Part shown: piece by piece, positions 26,298 through 33,058 of the stretch
How the letters are laid out: the number at the start of each line of letters is the position of its first letter
How positions within the stretch are numbered: the stretch's first letter is position 1
Source: Candidatus Gastranaerophilales bacterium
GTDB taxonomy: Bacteria > Cyanobacteriota > Vampirovibrionia > Gastranaerophilales > Gastranaerophilaceae
Length of the DNA: 64,000 nucleotides
Assembly: GCA_944322755.1 (NCBI GenBank)
Contig: CALUPY010000003.1
Location: 1-64,000 of the forward strand
Direction of reading: 5' to 3'
Translations under genes and position numbers: made by a program
The notes under the pieces: model-generated
Databases searched by the model: none
Told to the model about the DNA's origin: nothing
Seen by the model: the letters and a program-made list of their open reading frames with translations, nothing else

Positions 26298-26339
26298 TTT
26301 TTGCACCCTTTTTGCGTTTGTAATTTTAGTTTTCTTAAA

Positions 26340-26616
26340 CTTTATTTGCTGCATGTTATTTTAATATTGCTGACTGCAGTCATAAAATGAATCATTGTAC
26401 AAATGCTGCCAGAGAAAATTTTTCCCAAGAAATTTATGCCGGGAAAATTTCTGATAATGAGCAATGTGACTTGAACGGATTTTTTGACAAAGCGAACAGG
26501 CACACTGCGAAGCGAGCAGCAGTGAAACTGTCTTTGAAGTGCATATTGCAGGTGACTGCCATTTGAAAAGGTAAGCACATGCCGGGCAGCATATGCGTAA
26601 CGGATTAGATATAAAA
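26340..26616. other. 277-bp intergenic region rich in inverted repeats
   Basis: Between two facing terminators. Several palindromes: GACTGCAGTC near 26371, AATTTTTCCC with GGGAAAATT near 26415-26455, nested ACAG-CACTGC with GCAGTG-CTGT near 26490-26540, and GCACATGC with GCATATGC near 26575-26595. A minus-strand frame of 92 codons runs through it but starts with a TTG inside the terminator and has no SD. I read it as a repeat element or unknown RNA and not as a gene. Confidence 0.35.
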
Positions 26617-26650
26617 ACAAAAAGAAAAGCGGTTAGTTTTACCCAACCGC
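26617..26650 (-). terminator. Intrinsic terminator of the ABC transporter gene
   Basis: GCGGTT (gggtaaaact) AACCGC on the minus strand, followed by TTTTCTTTTTGTTTTT. Confidence 0.85.
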
Positions 26651-26687
26651 GAAATTATAAAAGCACGTATAAAGCGTATTAAAATTT

Positions 26688-28484
26688 TTATAAAGTCTGC
26701 ATCTGCATTTCAGAGGCTTCTTTGCCGAACTGCATTTCATACAAAAGTCTGTACTTTCCGTTCGGCAGGTTCATAAGCTCATCATGCGTACCCATTTCAA
26801 TGAGTTCACCTTCGTTTATCACCGCAATACGATGAGCATTTTTAATAGTAGAAAGTCTGTGCGCAATAACAAAAACCGTCTTGTCCTGAATAAGATTGTC
26901 GAGCGCTTTTTGTACAATTGCCTCGGATTTGTTGTCCAGTGCTGATGTTGCCTCATCAAGTATAACAATCGGCGCATTTCTAAGCATTGCACGCGCAATA
27001 GCAACACGCTGGCGCTGTCCGCCCGAGAGGGTTGTGCCGCGTTCTCCTATTTCTGTATCAAGACCGTCCGGCATTTCATGTAAAAATTCATCCAGATGCG
27101 CCATACGGACAACGTTATCTATCTCATCTTCAGTTGCATTAAAATTGCCCATAAGCAGATTCTCTCTTATTGTTCCTGAAAACAGGAAGTTGTCCTGAAA
27201 AACAACCGAAATATGGTTTCTCAGAGATTCGAGCGTTATATCTCTTATATCAATTCCGTCAATTCTGATTGCACCCGACGTTACATCATAAAAACGCGGG
27301 ATGAGGTTAGCTATCGTAGTTTTACCGCCTCCGGAATTTCCGACAATAGCAAGGGTCTCGCCGACTCCGACTTTGAAATCTATATTTTTCAAAACCGGTG
27401 TTCCCTCAACATATTCAAAACTTACATGGTCAAACTGAACACCATGCTCAATTTGTTTAAGCTCTATTGCATTTTCTCTGTCCTTGAGTTCCGGATAAAT
27501 ATCAAACAGCTCAAACGTTCTTCCCATTGCGACAAAAATTGTCTGCAGGTTGGTCATGGTGTTGCCGAGCGTTTTAACCGGCTTGTAAAGAAGCAGCAGT
27601 GAAGTCACAAAAGAAAGAAGGCTGCCGCTTGTCATTGCACCCGAGGTCACAAGATGGGTACCGTAAGCCATAACCAGCGCAATACCGACAGACGCTATTA
27701 AATACATAATAGGAGACATCCATCCTGCACGTTTTACGAGCGACATATTTACATTGAATGATTCATTGATTTTGTCAACAAATTTTTTCTTCTGATATTG
27801 TGCGAGATTGTATGCAGTCATTATTTTATTGCCCGCATATGTTTCATTAAAATTGGTGGTAATATTTCCGGATATCTTCATATTTTTATTCGATGCGGAT
27901 TTAATTCTTTTTCTAATAAGAGCAACGGGCAAAAATGCAACCAGAAGCACAACAACACCGACGACAGCAAGTTTCCAGGAGTTGTAGAGCATGACGCCAA
28001 TCAGTGCAACTGCGCCAAAACCTGCACTCATAAATGCTTTCAGGTTATCAAGTATTCCTTTTGATGCAGTATCAGGGTCTGTGAGATATCTGGTCAGGAT
28101 TATTCCGGATGAATTTTCGTCAAAAAATTTCGGATCCATGTGTACGAGTTTGTCAAAAAGTGCAATTTTTACGGAGTTTGTGACTTTCTGGCCAGTCCAG
28201 TTTGTAAGATATTCGTTAAGGTACCTTAAAACACCCTGTAATCCCGCAAAAAGAACTATGCCGAACGGTATCAGCGCCGCCATCAGCATATTCTTCTTAA
28301 TGAGAACTTCATCCATATAGGGCTTTAGAGCATACGCAACAACACCGTCCAGAAGCCCGACAGGTATTGCAACAATGAAACCTAAAATAACTCTGCCAAG
28401 TACAGGTTTTATAAATTTAAAAATACGTTTGGTCAAATATACATAACTAAACGAAGTCTCGGCTGTCGTGTCTTTGAGTTTCAT
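26688..28484 (-). CDS. MsbA-type ABC exporter (lipid/multidrug)
   Basis: A 598-aa half-transporter: six membrane helices in residues about 30-330, then a nucleotide-binding domain with Walker A GNSGGGKTT, Q-loop VFQDNFLFS, signature LSGGQRQRVAIARA, Walker B IVILDEATSALD and H-loop VIAHRLST. Closest in type to MsbA, which flips lipid A core, but other lipid or drug substrates are possible. All ATPase residues are intact. Monocistronic with its own terminator. Confidence 0.92.
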   Translation of the reverse strand: MKLKDTTAETSFSYVYLTKRIFKFIKPVLGRVILGFIVAIPVGLLDGVVAYALKPYMDEVLIKKNMLMAALIPFGIVLFAGLQGVLRYLNEYLTNWTGQKVTNSVKIALFDKLVHMDPKFFDENSSGIILTRYLTDPDTASKGILDNLKAFMSAGFGAVALIGVMLYNSWKLAVVGVVVLLVAFLPVALIRKRIKSASNKNMKISGNITTNFNETYAGNKIMTAYNLAQYQKKKFVDKINESFNVNMSLVKRAGWMSPIMYLIASVGIALVMAYGTHLVTSGAMTSGSLLSFVTSLLLLYKPVKTLGNTMTNLQTIFVAMGRTFELFDIYPELKDRENAIELKQIEHGVQFDHVSFEYVEGTPVLKNIDFKVGVGETLAIVGNSGGGKTTIANLIPRFYDVTSGAIRIDGIDIRDITLESLRNHISVVFQDNFLFSGTIRENLLMGNFNATEDEIDNVVRMAHLDEFLHEMPDGLDTEIGERGTTLSGGQRQRVAIARAMLRNAPIVILDEATSALDNKSEAIVQKALDNLIQDKTVFVIAHRLSTIKNAHRIAVINEGELIEMGTHDELMNLPNGKYRLLYEMQFGKEASEMQMQTL

Positions 28485-28599
28485 CTGTCCTCACTCCCTT
28501 GTTCGCTTTTAATTTATATTAACCGAAACATTTTTTTAAATCAATTTGTTAATAATAATTATTTAAAATCTTAAAAAAAGCTTGCGAGATATTTTCCGT

Positions 28600-28700
28600 T
28601 ATGATAGTATGATAACTAACGTGATAACATTTCATACAACCAAATCACTTCCAATATCACTTAATTATACAAACGGCTGCTTTTTTTGCAGTCTTTTTTT
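28600..28700 (+). ncRNA. Candidate sRNA with G-free segment (I)
   Basis: A plus-strand unit opposite to both flanking genes. TATGAT-like -10 sequences lie at 28600-28613. From 28624 to 28674 (51 nt) the plus strand has no G at all and is A/C/U-rich, with tracts such as caaccaaatcacttcc. A terminator follows at once (GGCTGC/GCAGTC stem, T8). The same arrangement, with 52 nt without G, is found at 51375-51426. Single-stranded C/U-rich tracts could pair with Shine-Dalgarno sequences. No ORF with an SD is inside. The rest of the 300-bp gap is AT-rich and holds nothing else I can name. Confidence 0.5.
28675..28700 (+). terminator. Intrinsic terminator of candidate sRNA I
   Basis: GGCTGC, loop of seven T, GCAGTC (one wobble), then TTTTTTTT. 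Confidence 0.75.
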
Positions 28701-28784
28701 TATCACCAAATTTCTGATTCTTAATTAAAAAGCGCACGACTAACAAAGGCAAAACAGACACAAAACTACTTATAAAAAATTTAT

Positions 28785-29816
28785 TCAATTTAAAGATGTT
28801 TCATGTCCTTTATTCTGTAAGTCGCCGTTTTGCATATTTTTTCTGGATGTTCTCAAATCATGTGCACTGTCAATGTCCAGAACAAGTTTGACCAACATAT
28901 GCGTCAAAAGCAGCATCTGAGGTGAGATTCTTGATGTACCTGAAAAGTTTATTTTAGTTTCTTTGGATTCTTCGTTTTGTTCTGTTTTTCTGGAAACATA
29001 AGCAATTTTAGCATTTTTTACAGACGACTCCATTCCAATAGCCGCTTTCAAATCCTCTTTAGGAAACGTTTCTGAACACGTTATTTCAATATTCAAATCA
29101 CTGCCATCTTTAAATAGAAATATTTTTACAACCCCGAAATATTTTGTTGTAATTATTATAGTAATTGTGTCATCTGAGTCTTTATTCCTCTTTTCAGAGC
29201 CTTCTTCGAATCCAATGTTAAATCCTGCATTTTCCGTCAATGGAAGCCACGGAAGATACATAAGCATGATATTTTTCAAAACCTGTGCAGGGTTTGTATC
29301 ACTGACAGCAATACAGGCATTAATTACAGAAGATAGCTCCTTTAACTGCTGTGTATTATAAATACCTGACTGGTTAAGAATAGCAATCATTTTCGCAAGT
29401 TTTTCAACAGCCTCTTTTCCGTTTTCTTTGAGCAACACCACAAGCTTTGAGATATCAAGCGTTTGTGTCATAAGCATTGCGAGTTCTTTTTGGGCAATTT
29501 GTGTTTTTCCGTCTGTAATAACCAATTTTAAAAATTCCTGTATATCGTCCGGAAAGCTAAAAAGCTCTTTCAAAAGTGCGGAACGTTCCATGGCGCTAAG
29601 CTGTTTTAATTGCATCTGGGTCAGCAGGATATTGCTCTGCTGTACAAAATTACGCTGGATATTTTGGACAGTCTCATTGATGATTTTTGCGGTAGTTTTT
29701 TGCGCCTCAACAAATTTTTCTGCGTTAACATTTGCAGCCTGAGTATTGCGCGACTGCTGTCCCGCTACGTAATCAAAGGAACTTTTAATAAACTGACCGA
29801 GATTTATTTCACTCAT
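28785..29816 (-). CDS. Soluble 343-aa protein with FliK C-terminal-like region
   Basis: No signal peptide or membrane segment. Residues 1-190 are helical and Gln/Lys-rich (starts MSEINLGQFIKSSFDYVAG). A motif LMYLPWLPL (185-193) leads into a beta-rich region (about 215-262) reading TITIIITTKYFGVVKIFLF, then LNIEITCSE and EDLKAAIG. This pattern is like the Flg_hook domain of the flagellar hook-length protein FliK, where strands with an LGxVxVxL word precede a helix. The match is by eye and distant. A palindromic operator-like site lies just upstream. A flagellar or type III secretion link is inference, helped by the FlhA-like gene at 33059. Confidence 0.6.
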   Translation of the reverse strand: MSEINLGQFIKSSFDYVAGQQSRNTQAANVNAEKFVEAQKTTAKIINETVQNIQRNFVQQSNILLTQMQLKQLSAMERSALLKELFSFPDDIQEFLKLVITDGKTQIAQKELAMLMTQTLDISKLVVLLKENGKEAVEKLAKMIAILNQSGIYNTQQLKELSSVINACIAVSDTNPAQVLKNIMLMYLPWLPLTENAGFNIGFEEGSEKRNKDSDDTITIIITTKYFGVVKIFLFKDGSDLNIEITCSETFPKEDLKAAIGMESSVKNAKIAYVSRKTEQNEESKETKINFSGTSRISPQMLLLTHMLVKLVLDIDSAHDLRTSRKNMQNGDLQNKGHETSLN

Positions 29817-29833
29817 AAAACTGCCTGTAAAAA

Positions 29834-29863
29834 GATAAGTATACTTATTATAGTATACTTATC
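29834..29863. promoter_or_regulatory. Perfect 11-bp inverted repeat, operator-like
   Basis: GATAAGTATAC, 8-bp spacer TTATTATA, GTATACTTATC. Each arm itself contains the palindrome AAGTATACTT or AGTATACT. On the minus strand the spacer reads TATAATAA, a -10 hexamer, 18 bp before the 343-aa gene. A repressor site over a promoter is likely. Confidence 0.6.
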
Positions 29864-29912
29864 AGATTAATAAAATACATTAAATAGTCAATAAACCGTA
29901 GACAAACCTTTT

Positions 29913-30953
29913 CTATTCCCCGCTATACCGGTAAAGGTTCAGGTCTTGAACCCGCATAGCATAGTAAGGAAGCGGTTTTGACTTTTCTTTCATAAAGAGA
30001 TAGAAGGTTTTGTTAAAGAAGAAGTTGCGTCCCCAGTTGTCATTTGGTATCGGCATTGACATCGTCTTTATATCCATAAGTGCTTCGCTTTTCAGTCTAA
30101 CACCGGCGTTGTTCATATTAAAATCAACATTCTGAAGCGCCTGCGCAATATAGAGTCTATCCGTATTAAGTATCTCTTTTCCGCACAACTGAGGGTATGA
30201 CACCTCTTGTTTTACAGACATATAAGGAACTTTCAGCCTGTCTCCCGCAACAAAATCCTTTGAGCCCTTATATTTTTTTGAACGTTCGATCATAGAAGCA
30301 TAGATATTTTTAAAAGAAGTGTTTTTTTCGGTTCTGTAAAGAATAACTTCATCGTTCTGCCCCTGGAGTGCAACCGCATAGTCAAAAGGCGAGTTGTAGA
30401 ACAGAACCTTTACAGCATTGTACATATATGAGGGACTTTCTTTATCTATACCGAAATATTTGTATTTTTCTTTTGAATAATTAAATTTTTCTTTGTCTTT
30501 TAACGCATCGAATTTTGCACCAAATTTAAAATCCTTTTTCAGCATTGCATAGACAAGGTAAGCATTTGACTTGTCAGACCAGTTCACACGGTTTAAAAGT
30601 TCGCTCGTCTCTCCGAATTTTTCCATCAAAGCCTTTTCAATCTGCTCTTTCAGGTTTAAAGAAGTAACTCCATAAGCTGTATAATAAGAATTTTCAGAGA
30701 GCATGGATTTTTTAAATTCCTGTTTATTAAGCTCATCAGCAAGGTCGGATTCAAACATTTTAAATTTTACAGGGCCTTTGACAATATTGTCAGAAAACTC
30801 GTTCCAAACCAGCTGGAACGTACCGACCCAGATTTTGTTCTGCTGACCGGAACTCTGGGAAAATACAGGCAGCATTTCCGGACGCTTCTGCTGTGCAACA
30901 ACGCATCCGGCCACTACTGCAAAGAGCGCAAATATTGTTAAAAGTTTTTTCAT
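29913..30953 (-). CDS. Divergent serpin-like lipoprotein
   Basis: A 346-aa protein with a lipoprotein signal peptide (FALFAVVAGC, lipobox VAGC, Cys17). The body follows serpin order: LKEQIEKALMEKFGETSELL then AYLVYAMLKKDFKFGAKFD (serpin INxWV...NAIYFKGxWxxPFD), AVKVLFYNSPFDYAVAL (LELPY...LSMxIILP), DRLKVPYMSVKQEVSY (PKFKIEYSYDL), NVDFNMNNAGVRLKSEA (reactive-loop hinge) and FFFNKTFYLFM (311-321), which fits the PROSITE serpin signature as I recall it. The hinge lacks the short side chains of inhibitory serpins, so inhibition is doubtful. The ATG at 30953 has AAGGAGGAG upstream; the frame extends further but without support. Confidence 0.65.
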   Translation of the reverse strand: MKKLLTIFALFAVVAGCVVAQQKRPEMLPVFSQSSGQQNKIWVGTFQLVWNEFSDNIVKGPVKFKMFESDLADELNKQEFKKSMLSENSYYTAYGVTSLNLKEQIEKALMEKFGETSELLNRVNWSDKSNAYLVYAMLKKDFKFGAKFDALKDKEKFNYSKEKYKYFGIDKESPSYMYNAVKVLFYNSPFDYAVALQGQNDEVILYRTEKNTSFKNIYASMIERSKKYKGSKDFVAGDRLKVPYMSVKQEVSYPQLCGKEILNTDRLYIAQALQNVDFNMNNAGVRLKSEALMDIKTMSMPIPNDNWGRNFFFNKTFYLFMKEKSKPLPYYAMRVQDLNLYRYSGE

Positions 30954-31084
30954 CTGTGCTTCTCCTCCTTTGTTTAAAACTGCGTCATAAGGACTCTGCC
31001 GACTATAACCAAAAATTTTACGCTGATCGCTGATTTCGTCAGGTCTGTTTAATAATATATTATCACATACTAAAAAGTTAACTA

Positions 31085-31112
31085 TTGTAAAAATTCTCAT
31101 GCCATCTATAAA
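31085..31112 (+). promoter_or_regulatory. Predicted promoter of the 196-aa gene
   Basis: TTGTAA, 16-nt spacer, TATAAA, about 54 bp before the ATG. The opposite strand carries TTAACT with TATATT, 16 bp apart, toward the lipoprotein. Confidence 0.4.
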
Positions 31113-31165
31113 GTTTTTCATAAAAACTGCCGATAAAAATAACAGGTACAACAAAGGAGTTAAGT

Positions 31166-31756
31166 ATGGAAATCGATAAAATTAAAGCAGGTCAGTACAC
31201 TTCATATAAAGTAAAAGACTCTGATGAAACAAAAAAATCAGAAGAAACAGAAGAACAAAATGCTGCCCAGCAGCAAATGACAAATATAGCAAACCAGTTT
31301 TATGCAGATGTGACAGCTGTAAGTACGGATGAAGATGCTACGGTTATACTGGATGAAAGCAATGCAGCCGACAAAGACGGCTATCAGGCTGCAAAGAATT
31401 ATGTAAATTCGTACAACGGCACATCAGAGTCAGCTGAGACAGAAGAAACTGCGATAGCCGCACCAGTCGAAGACGAAACAGCAACAGAAACAGAAGAAAC
31501 AGCTTCCCAAAACACAAATAACGCTGCATTTGCAGACAAAGACGAAGTTTCTCAAGAGGTAGAAAGTCTTATAAAAGACATAAAAACTCAGCTCAAAGCT
31601 AAAGGAGCAACAGACGCAGAGCTGAGCAGGCTTGATTATCTGAGCACACACTTTGATGCGGAGACTTTTTTGAACGACAATCCTGACGCGACCCTAAACG
31701 ACCTTGAAACAGAAATTACAAAAGAAGCGGAAAAACTCACAGACAAGTCACTTTAA
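31166..31756 (+). CDS. Unrecognised 196-aa very acidic protein
   Basis: No known domain, signal peptide or membrane helix. The sequence is dominated by Glu, Asp, Thr and Ala, with EETEEQNAAQQQ near 26-40 and repeats such as ETATETEETA. The C-terminal 75 residues form acidic helices (EVSQEVESLIKDIKTQLK). It begins MEIDKIKAGQYTSYKVKD with AAAGGAG 8 nt upstream. In composition it is like the 248-aa protein at 3675. Divergent from the serpin-like gene. Function unknown. Confidence 0.75.
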   Translation: MEIDKIKAGQYTSYKVKDSDETKKSEETEEQNAAQQQMTNIANQFYADVTAVSTDEDATVILDESNAADKDGYQAAKNYVNSYNGTSESAETEETAIAAPVEDETATETEETASQNTNNAAFADKDEVSQEVESLIKDIKTQLKAKGATDAELSRLDYLSTHFDAETFLNDNPDATLNDLETEITKEAEKLTDKSL

Positions 31757-31813
31757 ATAAGAATGCAAAAATTGTATTTAACATTTCTTAATATTATCAA
31801 TAAGATTTAGCAA

Positions 31814-31933
31814 TTATTCCTCGTGTATATTGTTTATATATATACGAGGAATAAATATTAGAGACGAGAAACCTACCACAAACCACGAGGAAAAAACCGA
31901 TTTTGAGGCCCTGTAAATAGGGTCTTTTTTTTT
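31814..31933 (+). ncRNA. Candidate small transcript under a long palindrome (III)
   Basis: TTATTCCTCGTGTATAT (31814-31830) and ATATATACGAGGAATAA (31838-31854) form a 16/17 inverted repeat around a TATA-rich centre of the shared promoter type. About 50 bp later a strong terminator (GGCCCT/AGGGTC, T9; 31905-31933) ends the unit. The middle reads gagacgagaaacctaccacaaaccacgagg and contains no ORF. Either a small RNA of about 80 nt or the long 3' end of the 196-aa gene. It fills most of the 310-bp gap before yaaT. Confidence 0.45.
31905..31933 (+). terminator. Intrinsic terminator before yaaT
   Basis: GGCCCT (gtaaat) AGGGTC with a following run of nine T. Confidence 0.85.
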
Positions 31934-32066
31934 GATTATTACGCCTAAAACGTCTGGAAATTTTAACATCTTAGCAACAGCTTTCAGATATTTTGACTCT
32001 GAGATTTCGGTTTTTAGTTCACCCTGCGGTATTTTTTATGATATTATATTTTTTGAGGAAATATAC

Positions 32067-32987
32067 ATGTTTAAATATGCAGTAAATTTAATAAAAAATT
32101 CATTTCACCCGCTGGACATACCGGAGGGAACAGAGCTTCAATGCGGACAATACATTCTTATCAGGACAGACAAGGGCGAAGAAGCCGCAAAAGTAGTCGT
32201 GGTAAACCATAAAATCGCAAAAATCTGGGAAAAGAAAAAACCACAGCCAATACCGTTTATAAGAGTGATGAATGAACGTGATATTGAAATACTTAATGAA
32301 CTCTCAATTGCTGAAGAAGAGGCGTTTAAAGTCTGCAAAGAACTTGTCTCCCGACACAATCTTAATATGAACCTTACGCAGGCTAAATACACTTTTGATA
32401 AAAGAAAAATCACATTTTACTATACAGCACCGGAACGCGTGGATTTCAGAGGCCTTTTAAAAGATTTAACCCAAGCCTTCAAACGAGTGCGCATTGACCT
32501 GAGACATATAGGAGTAAGGGACGAAACCTCCCTTATGCAGGGCAACGGGCTTTGCGGACGGCCATTCTGCTGCTGCTCGTTTTTAAGAAGTTTTGATTCG
32601 ATAAATATTAAGCTCGCAAAAGATCAGGGAATGCCAATTACTCCGGGGAAAATTTCCGGAACCTGCGGCAGACTTCTGTGCTGCCTTAACTACGAGTATC
32701 CAAACTATCTCGAAGCAGCTAAAGGCATGCCGCCCATCGGCTCTGCGGTCATGACACCAGACGGATTGGGTCGTGTTTGTTCGCTTCACTTTTTGAGTTC
32801 AACCATTGCTGTCAAACTTGAAGACGGAAAAGTCAAAGATTTTACAAAAAATGAAATAGAAATGGTTGATGAAGATGTAAACATTGATATAGATATACAG
32901 GCCAACTCATATCAGGAAGTTTCTGACTACAATGTCGATATAAGACAGCTTGAGGACGACAGAAACAGCTCTACTGGCAATCTATAA
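32067..32987 (+). CDS. ricT: PSP1-domain protein RicT/YaaT
   Basis: A 306-aa PSP1-family protein. Typical parts are AAKVVVVNHKIA, the conserved LKDLTQAFKRVRIDLRHIGVRDE, and the Cys cluster CGRPFCCCSFLRSF followed by GTCGRLLCCLNYEY, which in Bacillus holds an iron-sulfur cluster of the RicAFT complex that guides RNase Y. No RicA or RicF is in the window. The ATG at 32067 has TTGAGGAA upstream; longer frames upstream cross the terminator and are ignored. Followed by the FlhA-like gene. Confidence 0.92.
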   Translation: MFKYAVNLIKNSFHPLDIPEGTELQCGQYILIRTDKGEEAAKVVVVNHKIAKIWEKKKPQPIPFIRVMNERDIEILNELSIAEEEAFKVCKELVSRHNLNMNLTQAKYTFDKRKITFYYTAPERVDFRGLLKDLTQAFKRVRIDLRHIGVRDETSLMQGNGLCGRPFCCCSFLRSFDSINIKLAKDQGMPITPGKISGTCGRLLCCLNYEYPNYLEAAKGMPPIGSAVMTPDGLGRVCSLHFLSSTIAVKLEDGKVKDFTKNEIEMVDEDVNIDIDIQANSYQEVSDYNVDIRQLEDDRNSSTGNL

Positions 32988-33058
32988 TTTCTTATCCCCT
33001 GCTATATTTTATCGCAGCACCAACAAAGTCTTATACAAAGAAACCGGAGGAAATAATA

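Noticed and set aside
26342-26620. Minus-strand ORF of 92 codons
   Set aside because: Its TTG start lies inside the msbA terminator, there is no SD, and the region is full of palindromes.
31932-32066. Longer N terminus for yaaT
   Set aside because: It would begin in the terminator T tract, and the internal ATG at 32067 has the proper SD and matches the family start.
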